A stretch of DNA of 17,303 nucleotides from JACRFW01 sp964531745. Its GTDB lineage: Bacteria; Patescibacteriota; Patescibacteriia; Magasanikbacterales; GWA2-37-8. The notes under the pieces are model-generated. The model saw nothing but the letters and a program-made list of their open reading frames with translations, was not told the DNA's origin and ran no database searches. This document shows, piece by piece, positions 1 through 6,915 of the stretch. Position 1 is the first letter of the stretch; each line of letters starts with the position of its first letter. A program made the translations under genes and the position numbers. The DNA lies in the NCBI GenBank assembly GCA_964531745.1, contig CAZHFX010000019.1, forward strand, positions 1-17,303, in the 5' to 3' direction.

Positions 1-933
1 GTCGCGACCGGCGATACGCTCTGCGACGAAAATAAACCGATTATGCTGGAGCGCCCCACTTTCGCCGAGCCGGTTATCTCTATGGCTATTGAGCCGAAGA
101 CCAAAGCTGATCAAGAGAGAATCGGCATGGCAATGCAGAAACTGGCCGAAGAAGATCCCACTTTTCGCGTTCACACCAATGAAGAGACTCTCCAGACCAT
201 TATCTCCGGTATGGGCGAATTACATTTGGATATTATTGTTGATCGCATGAAACGCGAGTTTAAGGTGGAAGCCAATGTCGGCGCTCCGCAAGTCGCTTAC
301 AAAGAAACCATTCGTTCTACGGCGGAAGCGGAGGGCAAATACATCAAACAGTCCGGCGGACGCGGCCAATACGGCCATTGCTACTTGCGTGTAGAGCCGC
401 AAGAGGCCGGCAAAGGCTTTGAGTTCGTTGATGAAATTAAAGGCGGCGTAGTGCCTCGCGAATTTATTCCCGCCATTGAAAAAGGTGTGAAGGAAGGCCT
501 CACTCGCGGTATTCAAGCTGGCTATCCGGTGGTGGACATTAAGGTTACTTGTTTTGATGGTTCATACCACGAAGTTGATTCTTCAGAAATCGCTTTCAAG
601 ATGGCCGGTAGCATGGCTTTTCAATCCGCGTGTAAAAAAGCCAATCCGGTTATTTTAGAGCCGATAATGAAGATAGAAGTAGTCACTCCGGAAAGTTTTA
701 TGGGTGATGTTATTGGCGACTTGAATGCTAAACGCGGTCAGATTTTGGAAATGACTGATCGCGGAGCGATGAAAGTGGTAAAAGCCATGGTGCCGCTCGC
801 GAGCATGTTTGGCTATGTTACCAATCTGCGCTCCATGAGCCAGGGCCGCGCTTCATCCAGCATGGAGTTTGACCACTACGCCGACACTCCGCGCAATGTC
901 GCTGAGCAAATTATCGCCGGCAAACAAAAATAA
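1..933 (+). CDS. fusA: Elongation factor G, C-terminal part (5' end outside window)
   Basis: The frame is open from base 1 and reads VATGDTLCDENKPIMLERP, the end of EF-G domain II, so the ATG at 43 is internal and the gene starts upstream. About 310 residues remain, covering domains III, IV and V. Family landmarks include SGMGELHLDII in domain III, GRGQYGHC and GSYHEVDSSEIAFK (domain IV; the His lies at the tip that enters the decoding site in known EF-Gs), and GDLNAKRGQI in domain V. EF-G is the GTPase that drives tRNA-mRNA translocation on the ribosome. The GTPase domain is not in the window. The gene ends 25 bases before the small acidic gene, with no terminator visible between them, so the two are probably co-transcribed. 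Identity is certain; the full length cannot be seen. Confidence 0.97.
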   Translation, partial: VATGDTLCDENKPIMLERPTFAEPVISMAIEPKTKADQERIGMAMQKLAEEDPTFRVHTNEETLQTIISGMGELHLDIIVDRMKREFKVEANVGAPQVAYKETIRSTAEAEGKYIKQSGGRGQYGHCYLRVEPQEAGKGFEFVDEIKGGVVPREFIPAIEKGVKEGLTRGIQAGYPVVDIKVTCFDGSYHEVDSSEIAFKMAGSMAFQSACKKANPVILEPIMKIEVVTPESFMGDVIGDLNAKRGQILEMTDRGAMKVVKAMVPLASMFGYVTNLRSMSQGRASSSMEFDHYADTPRNVAEQIIAGKQK

Positions 934-958
934 CTTTTTTGATTCAAAACGGATTTAT

Positions 959-1411
959 ATGAATAGCCTTCAACTCAACAGGACCCTTCGTTTATTGCGC
1001 CGCACCGGCGATAAAGCGGTGGTAGTTGACCCGGAGAGCGATGAGGTTTTTATGCTTATGAATTTGGATGATTATGAGGATATGCTCAATGATATAGACG
1101 TCTGTGGAGCGGGGGAAAATTCTAATGATCTTGACGATGAAGATATTTTATCGGACGGTGATGGTCCGGAGTTGCCGGAGGCGCTAGTTGACGATTTTGA
1201 TGAGGCGTCGGCTACTGCTGAAGATCTTGACCAAGCGAAAAATCTTACCGCAGTAGAGCGCCGCCCCGAAATTAATAAAAAGACAGAAGGGCTTGATTTT
1301 AGCGAAGTTTGGCCCAAAAAAGAGTCTTCGGAGTTAGGGAATGAAGAGAGTTTAGAGGACGTGCCAGACGAAGGCGAAGAGGAGAAATTTTATTTAGAGC
1401 CGGTAGAATAA
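959..1411 (+). CDS. Small acidic protein with Phd/YefM-like N-terminus, function unknown
   Basis: A 150-residue protein. The frame is open further upstream (to 869), but that would overlap fusA. The ATG at 959 follows the fusA stop closely and begins MNSLQLNRTLRLLRRTGDKA. Residues ~17-45 (GDKAVVVDPESDEVFMLMNL, then DDYEDML) resemble the N-terminal fold of Phd/YefM antitoxins, where a strand pair ends in 'LMSLEDY'. The rest, from about residue 48, is low-complexity and about one third Asp/Glu, and looks disordered. There is no toxin gene beside it, so it is not a recognisable toxin-antitoxin pair. Its place between fusA and tuf suggests a role tied to translation or a conserved CPR-lineage protein, but that is inference. 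The coding sequence looks genuine: the stop is well placed and codon use resembles its neighbours. I do not recognise a named family. Confidence 0.75.
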   Translation: MNSLQLNRTLRLLRRTGDKAVVVDPESDEVFMLMNLDDYEDMLNDIDVCGAGENSNDLDDEDILSDGDGPELPEALVDDFDEASATAEDLDQAKNLTAVERRPEINKKTEGLDFSEVWPKKESSELGNEESLEDVPDEGEEEKFYLEPVE

Positions 1412-1443
1412 AAGGTTTTTGTTTGTCCACATTTACCGCCCCC

Positions 1444-1472
1444 TTGCCAAAATTAAAGGCTTTTGGTATAAT
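1444..1472 (+). promoter_or_regulatory. Sigma70-type promoter of tuf
   Basis: TTGCCA (1444-1449) and a perfect TATAAT (1467-1472) are separated by exactly 17 bases. Transcription would begin near 1479 and give tuf a leader of about 155 nt. It lies after the acidic gene, so tuf can be made independently of fusA. Confidence 0.85.
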
Positions 1473-1510
1473 CACAGCGCTATTAAGCGAAATTTTCCAA
1501 GAGTAGCCAG

Positions 1511-1537
1511 CAATTAACAGCCAAAAATTGTTAATTG
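1511..1537 (+). promoter_or_regulatory. Hairpin in the tuf leader
   Basis: A perfect 9-bp inverted repeat, CAATTAACA (1511-1519) and TGTTAATTG (1529-1537), with a 9-base loop. It is AT-rich and has no T-run directly after it, so it is not a clear terminator. It lies about 30 nt after the expected transcription start. The role is unknown; mRNA stability or a protein-binding site is possible. Confidence 0.5.
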
Positions 1538-1635
1538 TTCGTTGTCAATTTATATAAAATTTTACAAAATTCTTATCACGGTTGGATAAAAAATCTGGAG
1601 CGACCACTCGCGACAGTGCCGTGAAAAATAATCGT

Positions 1636-2826
1636 ATGGCGGAATTTATTCGCAATAAACCTCACGTAAACATCGGCACTATCGGTCACGTTGACCACGG
1701 CAAGACCACTGCCACGGCCGCTATTCTAGCGGTGCTCACCGCCCACGGCATGACTGCCCAGAAGAAAGGCGTTGATGATTTGGATAAAGCCCCAGAGTCA
1801 AAAGCTCGCGGTATTACTATTTCCACCGCGCATGTGGAATATGAAACCGGAAAACGCCACTACGCGCATGTGGACTGCCCGGGTCATGCTGACTATGTAA
1901 AGAATATGATTACCGGTGCCGCTCAAATGGATGGCGCTATTTTGGTTGTATCCGCCGCGGACGGCCCGATGCCCCAAACTCGCGAACATATTCTTTTGGC
2001 CAGCCAGGTAGGCGTGAAGCATATTGTCGTATTTTTGAACAAGGTGGATATGGTGTCCGATCTGGAATTAATTGATCTTGTTGAGGCTGAAGTCCGAGAT
2101 CTGCTTACTAAATATAAATTTCCCGGCGATAAAGTGCCGGTGATTCGCGGTTCAGCGCTTAAAGCTCTTCAAAATCCTTCCGACGAGGCGGCGTCTAAGC
2201 CGATTCTTGATCTCATGAAAGCCTGCGATGAGTTCATTCCGGATCCGGTCCGCGCCACTGATAAACCGTTTCTTATGCCGATTGAGGATGTTTTTTCCAT
2301 TGAAGGGCGCGGTACAGTGGTAACCGGACGCGTTGAACGCGGCATGGTTAAAATCAATGACGAGGTGGCGATTGTCGGTTTGCGCGAAGAGATTATGAAG
2401 ACCGTCGTTACCGGCATTGAAATGTTTAACAAGAGCCTGAAAGAAGGTCAGGCTGGCGACAACGCTGGCATTTTGCTTCGCGGCACCAAGAAAGAAGAAG
2501 TGGAGCGCGGTATGGTGCTCTGTAAACCGGGTTCCATCACTCCGCATACTGAATTTGAGGCCGAGGTATATATCTTGACCAAAGAAGAAGGCGGTCGTCA
2601 CAAACCCTTCTTCAAGGGCTACAAACCGCAGTTCTATATCCGCACTACCGATGTTACCGGCGAGATTGAACTCCCCGCTGGCACGGAAATGGTAATGCCG
2701 GGCGACACTGTCAGCCTCAAAGTTAAGCTCATCATGCCGGTTGCCATGGAAGACAAGATGAACTTCGCTATTCGCGAAGGCGGCCGCACCGTTGGTGCTG
2801 GCGTGGTGGCCAAAATTATTAAATAA
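1636..2826 (+). CDS. tuf: Elongation factor Tu
   Basis: A 396-residue EF-Tu, close to the usual ~395. EF-Tu carries aminoacyl-tRNA to the ribosomal A site as a GTP complex. The G domain shows GHVDHGKT (17-24, P-loop), RGITI (58-62, switch I), DCPGH (80-84, with His84 aligned to the catalytic His) and NKVD (135-138). Domains II and III follow (GRGTVVTGRVERG; HKPFFKGYKPQFYIRTTDVT). The open frame extends back to a TTG at 1582 and a GTG at 1621. The ATG at 1636 is preferred because it gives the family N-terminus MAEFIRNKPHVNIGTIGHV. No Shine-Dalgarno precedes any of these starts. The gene has its own promoter and a strong terminator, making it a separate unit. Confidence 0.98.
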   Translation: MAEFIRNKPHVNIGTIGHVDHGKTTATAAILAVLTAHGMTAQKKGVDDLDKAPESKARGITISTAHVEYETGKRHYAHVDCPGHADYVKNMITGAAQMDGAILVVSAADGPMPQTREHILLASQVGVKHIVVFLNKVDMVSDLELIDLVEAEVRDLLTKYKFPGDKVPVIRGSALKALQNPSDEAASKPILDLMKACDEFIPDPVRATDKPFLMPIEDVFSIEGRGTVVTGRVERGMVKINDEVAIVGLREEIMKTVVTGIEMFNKSLKEGQAGDNAGILLRGTKKEEVERGMVLCKPGSITPHTEFEAEVYILTKEEGGRHKPFFKGYKPQFYIRTTDVTGEIELPAGTEMVMPGDTVSLKVKLIMPVAMEDKMNFAIREGGRTVGAGVVAKIIK

Positions 2827-2834
2827 TTACTGAT

Positions 2835-2868
2835 AAAGGGGTCGGCCGCCTAGACGGCCGACCCCTTT
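2835..2868 (+). terminator. Rho-independent-type terminator after tuf
   Basis: A perfect 14-bp stem, AAAGGGGTCGGCCG (2835-2848) and CGGCCGACCCCTTT (2855-2868), with a 6-base loop, 8 bases after the tuf stop. The 3' arm ends in TTT, but the T-run beyond is broken (CATCATTGC), so termination may be incomplete and allow read-through into rpsJ. Confidence 0.8.
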
Positions 2869-2908
2869 CATCATTGCTCATTTTAATTAGCTCTTTAATT
2901 TAAATAAC

Positions 2909-3277
2909 ATGTCATCCGCCGCTGTTAAAACCGCTAAAGCGACAATCGAAAAAACAGAAAAAAAGGAAGAAGCCGCCAGTCGTATTCGCATTAAAATCCG
3001 CGCTTACGACAACCGTATCATTGATCAGGCCACCAAGACCATCGTGGAAACGGCCGAGCGTCATGACGCTAAAGTCGTCGGCCCGGTGCCGCTGCCAACA
3101 GAAAAAATGAAATTCACAGTTAATCGTTCTACTTTTGTGCATAAAAATGCCCGCGAACAATTTGAAATGCGCGTGCACAAACGCTTGGTGGATATTATCA
3201 ACGCCAACCCGAAATGTATTGACGCCCTGATGAGTTTGTCACTCCCCGCCGGTGTGGATATAGAGATTAAAATGTAA
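2909..3277 (+). CDS. rpsJ: 30S ribosomal protein S10 (uS10)
   Basis: A 122-residue S10 against a usual ~103. The core from about residue 25 matches the family: RIRIKIRAYDNRIIDQATK, then VGPVPLPTEK, and LSLPAGVDIEIKM at the end. S10 sits in the 30S head; in other bacteria it also pairs with NusB in transcription antitermination. The first ~24 residues are a Lys/Glu/Ala-rich extension that is probably disordered. The ATG at 2909 is the only ATG before the core, and it has no Shine-Dalgarno. S10 usually opens the operon rplC-rplD. Here it is cut off on both sides, by the tuf terminator upstream and by a promoter starting 4 bases after its stop. No convincing promoter of its own was found in 2869-2908, so it may depend on read-through from tuf. 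Confidence 0.96.
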   Translation: MSSAAVKTAKATIEKTEKKEEAASRIRIKIRAYDNRIIDQATKTIVETAERHDAKVVGPVPLPTEKMKFTVNRSTFVHKNAREQFEMRVHKRLVDIINANPKCIDALMSLSLPAGVDIEIKM

Positions 3278-3280
3278 GGC

Positions 3281-3309
3281 TTGACAAGAGTAACAAAAAG
3301 GAGTAGTCT
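3281..3309 (+). promoter_or_regulatory. Promoter of the rplC-secY operon
   Basis: A perfect -35 TTGACA (3281-3286) is followed after 17 bases by TAGTCT (3304-3309), a weak -10 that keeps the first TA and the final T. It starts 4 bases after the rpsJ stop. Transcription from about 3316 gives a leader of about 225 nt before rplC. Confidence 0.65.
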
Positions 3310-3359
3310 GACGATAGTAAAAAGTTATCAATTTCCAAGTAAATAAGATCCTAGAGAAA

Positions 3360-3390
3360 TCGCCTCTGCCGAAGCTACAGCGAGTGGCGA
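3360..3390 (+). promoter_or_regulatory. Possible stem-loop in the rplC leader
   Basis: TCGCC (3360-3364) can pair with GGCGA (3386-3390), and CTG (3366-3368) with CAG (3378-3380) inside it. This is the most GC-rich part of an otherwise AT-rich leader. The structure is imperfect; it could be part of a regulatory leader or chance pairing. Confidence 0.3.
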
Positions 3391-3460
3391 AGGAAAACAT
3401 TTATAAGGAATCAAGATAACAGGAGAAAAAACAGGGAAATAAAAATTAAATTCTTTTACA

Positions 3461-3477
3461 TTCTAGGAAATCTAGAA
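3461..3477 (+). promoter_or_regulatory. Alternative (antiterminator-like) hairpin before rplC
   Basis: TTCTAG (3461-3466) pairs with CTAGAA (3472-3477) across a 5-base loop. The right arm is also the first six bases of the left arm of the terminator at 3472-3523, so the two structures cannot form together. This is the arrangement expected of an attenuator. The small hairpin is much weaker than the terminator and would need a bound factor or timing to win. Confidence 0.45.
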
Positions 3478-3523
3478 GCGCTTCTGCTGAATTTTTTTTC
3501 AGTATACGCGCTTCTAGTTTTTT
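3472..3523 (+). terminator. Terminator hairpin in the rplC leader (candidate attenuator)
   Basis: CTAGAAGCGC (3472-3481) pairs perfectly with GCGCTTCTAG (3508-3517) and is followed by TTTTTT. Inside it a second stem, CTGAA (3487-3491) and TTCAG (3498-3502), closes a T-loop. It lies downstream of the promoter at 3281 and 17 bases before the rplC ATG, so it sits in the path of the operon's own transcript. In E. coli the S10 operon is attenuated in its leader by L4, which is encoded here as the second gene. A similar control is inferred, not shown. Confidence 0.75.
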
Positions 3524-3540
3524 GTTAAGAGTCTGCTACT

Positions 3541-4233
3541 ATGAAGTTTATCTTAGGCAGAAAAGTCGGCATGACCCAGGTATTTCTTGATAGCGGAGCG
3601 GTGGTGCCAGTAACGCGCGTTATCGCCGGTCCCTGCCAGGTGGTGCAAGTAAAAGATGAGAAAAAGGACAATGCCACCGCCCTCCAGCTTGGGTTTGGCG
3701 CGAAACGCAGTTTCAGGCTTTCCAAGCCAGCGGCAGGGCATTTGGAGGGGCTGGAGCCGGCGAGGTTTTTAAAAGATTTTGGTTTAGAAAATACGTCCGG
3801 CATTGAGCGCGGCGATATTATCACGGTTGAGACTTTTGCTGCCGGCGACAAGGTAAATGTTATCGGCGTTTCAAAAGGCAAAGGCTTTGCCGGTGTGGTG
3901 AAGCGCCATCATTTTCGCGGCGCTCCGAAAACTCACGGTCATAAACACGATTTGCGTGCCCCAGGCTCCATTGGCGCCGGCGGTGTCCAGCGCGTTTTTA
4001 AGGATATGCGCATGGCCGGCCGCATGGGGGGAGACAGAGTGACAGTAAAGAATTTGGAAATCGTTGAGGTCCATCAGGGGTCCAACGAATTATATATCAA
4101 AGGCGCTGTTCCGGGCGGGCGTAATTCTATTTTAATGATTAGTTGTGAAGGCGAATTAAAAATAAACAAAAAGGCTAAAGCCACGGCGGTCGCTGAACCA
4201 GCCGGAGTAAAAGTTGAACAGCCGCAAGCATAA
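3541..4233 (+). CDS. rplC: 50S ribosomal protein L3 (uL3)
   Basis: A 230-residue L3 that organises the 3' domain of 23S rRNA near the peptidyl-transferase centre. It starts MKFILGRKVGMTQVF, a typical L3 N-terminus, and contains KGKGFAGVVKRHHFRG, the loop SIGAGGVQRVFKDMRMAGRMG and GAVPGGRNS. The site aligned to the Gln that PrmB methylates in E. coli (within GQNQT) reads GAGG here, so that Gln is absent. The last ~25 residues are an Ala/Lys/Pro-rich tail. It is the first gene of the 20-gene operon and has no Shine-Dalgarno. One base separates its stop from rplD, which suggests coupled translation. Confidence 0.97.
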   Translation: MKFILGRKVGMTQVFLDSGAVVPVTRVIAGPCQVVQVKDEKKDNATALQLGFGAKRSFRLSKPAAGHLEGLEPARFLKDFGLENTSGIERGDIITVETFAAGDKVNVIGVSKGKGFAGVVKRHHFRGAPKTHGHKHDLRAPGSIGAGGVQRVFKDMRMAGRMGGDRVTVKNLEIVEVHQGSNELYIKGAVPGGRNSILMISCEGELKINKKAKATAVAEPAGVKVEQPQA

Positions 4234-4234
4234 T

Positions 4235-4864
4235 ATGAAAGTTACTGTCTACAATTTATCTGGTAAAGCCACTAAAGAAATTGAACTGAACGATTCCGTG
4301 TTTAATGTTGCCGTGAAGCCGTCGGTTGTTCATGAAGTGTTTGTCGCTCAAACCAACAACAGCCGCGAACCTTGGGCTGACACCAAGAACCGCGGTGAAG
4401 TGCGCGGTGGCGGTAAGAAGCCATGGCAACAGAAAGGCACTGGCCGGGCGCGCCACGGCTCCATCCGTTCGCCGATTTGGCGCGGCGGCGGCGTGGCCTT
4501 TGGTCCGCTTTCCGTGCGCAATTATCATACAAAAATTAACAAAAAGACCAAGACCGTTGCGACTAGAATGTGTTTGACCGACAAGGCCGCGAACGGTGCT
4601 CTTTGGGTGATGGAGAATTTTTCTTTTGCTGAATCAAAAACCAAATTGTTCGTCGCGCTATTAAAAGCTCTGCCGGCCAAACAAAAGAATTTTTTGGTGG
4701 TGACTGCTGGCAAAGATACTCCCCTTTTGAAAATGACGAACAATGTGCAGGCGGTGAAAACTATGCGCGCTGAAGATGTTACCGTTGCCGATTTGCTTTC
4801 TAAACAAGCCGTACTCGCGAGCCTAGATGCCATTGCCAAGCTCTCGGCGAGATTGGTCAAATAA
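4235..4864 (+). CDS. rplD: 50S ribosomal protein L4 (uL4)
   Basis: A 209-residue L4. The open frame runs back to 4214, inside rplC, but the ATG at 4235 gives the family start MKVTVYNLSGK and lies one base after the rplC stop. Residues 61-75 hold KKPWQQKGTGRARHG, the conserved loop that reaches the exit tunnel, followed by RSPIWRGGGVAFGP. L4 is an early assembly protein, and in gamma-proteobacteria it represses its own operon through the S10 leader. Here it lies just behind a candidate attenuator, so it is the first suspect as the effector; this is inference only. Confidence 0.97.
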   Translation: MKVTVYNLSGKATKEIELNDSVFNVAVKPSVVHEVFVAQTNNSREPWADTKNRGEVRGGGKKPWQQKGTGRARHGSIRSPIWRGGGVAFGPLSVRNYHTKINKKTKTVATRMCLTDKAANGALWVMENFSFAESKTKLFVALLKALPAKQKNFLVVTAGKDTPLLKMTNNVQAVKTMRAEDVTVADLLSKQAVLASLDAIAKLSARLVK

Positions 4865-4870
4865 AATTAT

Positions 4871-5314
4871 ATGGGAATAATGGATCGCTTTATCAAAAAA
4901 ACACCAACTCCTTCCGCTCCGGCAAAACCGCAGGCGGCGGCGCCCGCTAAAAAAGAAGCGGCTGTTTCGGATAACAAAATTTCTTCTGAAAAAACCGCTT
5001 ATGTCCCGTCCGCCTCGGCTACGATTTCTGAAATGGCCTACCGGGTGATTGTTAAGCCGCTGGTCACCGAAAAAGCGGCGATACTGCAGAGTCGCAATCA
5101 CTACACCTTTGTAGTCGCCGCTTGGGCCAACAAAATCAACGTGAAAGAAGCTGTCAAGGCTCTTTATGGAGTCGCGCCAATGGCGGTCAATTTGGTCAAT
5201 GTTCAAGGCCGCCGTCTGCGTTTTGGGAAAAGCGCCGGCCAGCGGTCGGATTTCAAAAAAGCGATAGTCACTCTGCCGCCGGGAGAGTCAATCACTATAC
5301 ATCAGGGAGTTTAG
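4871..5314 (+). CDS. rplW: 50S ribosomal protein L23 (uL23) with N-terminal extension
   Basis: A 147-residue protein whose L23 domain occupies about residues 55-147 (YRVIVKPLVTEKA; later GRRLRFGKSAGQRSDFKKA). The family is usually ~95-100 residues. Glu67 in VTEKA aligns to the E. coli Glu used by trigger factor at the tunnel exit. The first ~54 residues are rich in Ala, Pro and Lys and begin MGIMDRFIKK. An internal ATG at 5034 (MAYRVIVKP) would give a protein of normal size. The ATG at 4871 is chosen because it lies 6 bases after the rplD stop and the frame is continuously open; the true start is not settled. L23 forms part of the rim where nascent proteins leave the ribosome. Confidence 0.93.
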   Translation: MGIMDRFIKKTPTPSAPAKPQAAAPAKKEAAVSDNKISSEKTAYVPSASATISEMAYRVIVKPLVTEKAAILQSRNHYTFVVAAWANKINVKEAVKALYGVAPMAVNLVNVQGRRLRFGKSAGQRSDFKKAIVTLPPGESITIHQGV

Positions 5315-5323
5315 TTTCCATCT

Positions 5324-6172
5324 ATGCCAATTACTATTTACAAACCAACGAGCAACGGACGGCGCAATTCTTCTGTTGACGCATTCCGCGACCTCACTAA
5401 ATGGAAACCGGAAAAGAGCTTGGTTGAAGTTTTGCAGAAAAATTCCGGCCGTAACAATCAGGGCGTTATTACTGTTCGCCATCAGGGCGGCGGCGCCAAG
5501 AAGCTTTATCGCCTGGTTGATTTCAAACAGCAGAAATTTGATATGCCAGCGGAAGTGTTGGCCATTGAATACGACCCTAATCGCGGCGCCCGCATCGCGC
5601 TTATCCGTTATGCCGACGGGGTTAAGTCGTACGTTTTAGCTTCGGAAGGATTGCTGGTCGGCAGTAAAGTGTTGTCTTCAAACAAGGCCATTGAGGCGAA
5701 AGTCGGCAACCGCATGCCGCTTCAATATATCCCGATCGGCTTGTTCATCTATAATGTAGAGTTAACGCCGGGCAAAGGCGGCCAGCTCGCGCGCGGCGCT
5801 GGCCTATCCGCCCAGTTGGTTTCTACCGAAGGCGATTACGCTCAAATTCGCCTCCCTTCAGGTGAAATTCGTTCCGTTATCAAGGGCTGTTTGGCAACTA
5901 TAGGAATTTTGAGTAACCCGGATCGCCGTTTAATCCGCTGGGGCAAGGCTGGGCGCATCCGCCATCGCGGAATTAAACCGACAGTTAAGGGCAAGAATAT
6001 GAATCCGGTGGATCACCCGCACGGCGGCGGCGAGGGCCATAGCCCGATCGGCCAGAAGCGCGGCCCGCAGACCGTTTATGGCAAACCAGCTCGCGGCGTC
6101 CGCACCAGGAAACCGGAAAAGTGGAGCGACAAGTTTATTGTCCAAAGCCGCCGGGCTAAAATTGTTGAATAA
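5324..6172 (+). CDS. rplB: 50S ribosomal protein L2 (uL2)
   Basis: A 282-residue L2, slightly longer than the usual ~275. L2 contacts the peptidyl-transferase centre and an intersubunit bridge. It shows GRNNQGVITVRHQGGGAKK (residues 42-60), VELTPGKGGQLARGAG, and MNPVDHPHGGGEG (226-238), in which His231 aligns to the His long linked to peptidyl-transferase assembly. The start MPITIYKPTSNGRRN is normal for the family. Nine bases separate it from rplW. Nothing odd was seen. Confidence 0.98.
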   Translation: MPITIYKPTSNGRRNSSVDAFRDLTKWKPEKSLVEVLQKNSGRNNQGVITVRHQGGGAKKLYRLVDFKQQKFDMPAEVLAIEYDPNRGARIALIRYADGVKSYVLASEGLLVGSKVLSSNKAIEAKVGNRMPLQYIPIGLFIYNVELTPGKGGQLARGAGLSAQLVSTEGDYAQIRLPSGEIRSVIKGCLATIGILSNPDRRLIRWGKAGRIRHRGIKPTVKGKNMNPVDHPHGGGEGHSPIGQKRGPQTVYGKPARGVRTRKPEKWSDKFIVQSRRAKIVE

Positions 6173-6186
6173 TTTTATTTGCGTGT

Positions 6187-6528
6187 ATGTCACGAAGTTT
6201 AAAAAAAGGCGCATACGTTGATCCGCGAGTTCTCGCGAAAGTGAAAGCGATGAAAGCCAGCGGGAAACGCACTCCGATTAAAACCTGGTCGCGCGCCTGC
6301 GTCATTTCGCCGGAAATGGTTGGTGTCACCTTTTTGGTGCACAATGGCAAAGATTTCGTTCCCGTTTTAGCGGAAGAGAATATGGTCGGCCATCGTTTAG
6401 GCGAGATGTCTCCCACCCGCAAGTTTATTCGCCATGGCGGCAAGATGGCCAAAGAACAAGAAACAGCCGCCACTGCCGCGCCCGCCGCCGGAGCCAAACC
6501 AGCTGCCGCGCCCGCCGCTAAGAAGTAA
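6187..6528 (+). CDS. rpsS: 30S ribosomal protein S19 (uS19) with Ala/Pro tail
   Basis: A 113-residue S19. The core (1-86) is standard: MSRSLKKGAYVDPRV, KTWSRACVISPEMVG, and the C-terminal EMSPTRKFIRHGGK. S19 sits in the 30S head, in complex with S13, near the A-site finger. The usual length is ~92. The extra ~25 residues (from about 89) are almost only Ala, Pro, Lys and Thr and are probably disordered. The S19 C-terminus lies near the decoding centre in known ribosomes, so the tail could reach tRNA or S13, but this is inferred. Confidence 0.96.
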   Translation: MSRSLKKGAYVDPRVLAKVKAMKASGKRTPIKTWSRACVISPEMVGVTFLVHNGKDFVPVLAEENMVGHRLGEMSPTRKFIRHGGKMAKEQETAATAAPAAGAKPAAAPAAKK

Positions 6529-6534
6529 TTTTAT

Positions 6535-6912
6535 ATGAGCCAGCTAGTTACCGCACAACTCCGTTATCTCCGCACCAGCCCGCGCAAATTGCGTATTTTG
6601 GTTGATTATATTCGCGGGAAAAAAGCCGTGCGCGCGGTTAATGATTTATCCGTATTGAACAAGCAGGGCGCGGAGTATCTTTCTAAATTGGTTAAGTCCG
6701 CCATTGCTAACGCCAAACACAATCATGAGCTGGACGCCGATAATTTATTTATTAAGACAATTACCGTTGATGGCGGTCCGGTGCTGAAGCGTTTTATGCC
6801 CAAGGCCCACGGTCGGGCGACACCGGTGCGCGAGCGCACCGCGCATGTAAAGTTGGCGCTGGGGTTGTTGCCGGAGAAAGAAAAAAACGGCAAAAAAATT
6901 ACTAAATCCTAA
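6535..6912 (+). CDS. rplV: 50S ribosomal protein L22 (uL22)
   Basis: A 125-residue L22. It has TSPRKLRILVDYIRGK near the N-terminus and the tunnel beta-hairpin FMPKAHGRATPVRERTAHV (residues 87-105), whose tip helps form the narrow part of the exit tunnel. The last ~12 residues are a Lys-rich tail. The start follows rpsS by 6 bases and has no Shine-Dalgarno. Confidence 0.97.
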   Translation: MSQLVTAQLRYLRTSPRKLRILVDYIRGKKAVRAVNDLSVLNKQGAEYLSKLVKSAIANAKHNHELDADNLFIKTITVDGGPVLKRFMPKAHGRATPVRERTAHVKLALGLLPEKEKNGKKITKS

Positions 6913-6915
6913 TTT

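Noticed and set aside
1582..1635. N-terminal extension of EF-Tu from the TTG at 1582 or the GTG at 1621
   Set aside because: The family start lies exactly at the ATG at 1636, and the upstream residues match nothing in EF-Tu.
2869..2908. Promoter for rpsJ
   Set aside because: TTGCTC at 2874 with TAATTT at 2896 is a weak match with a 16-base spacer, and would leave almost no leader.
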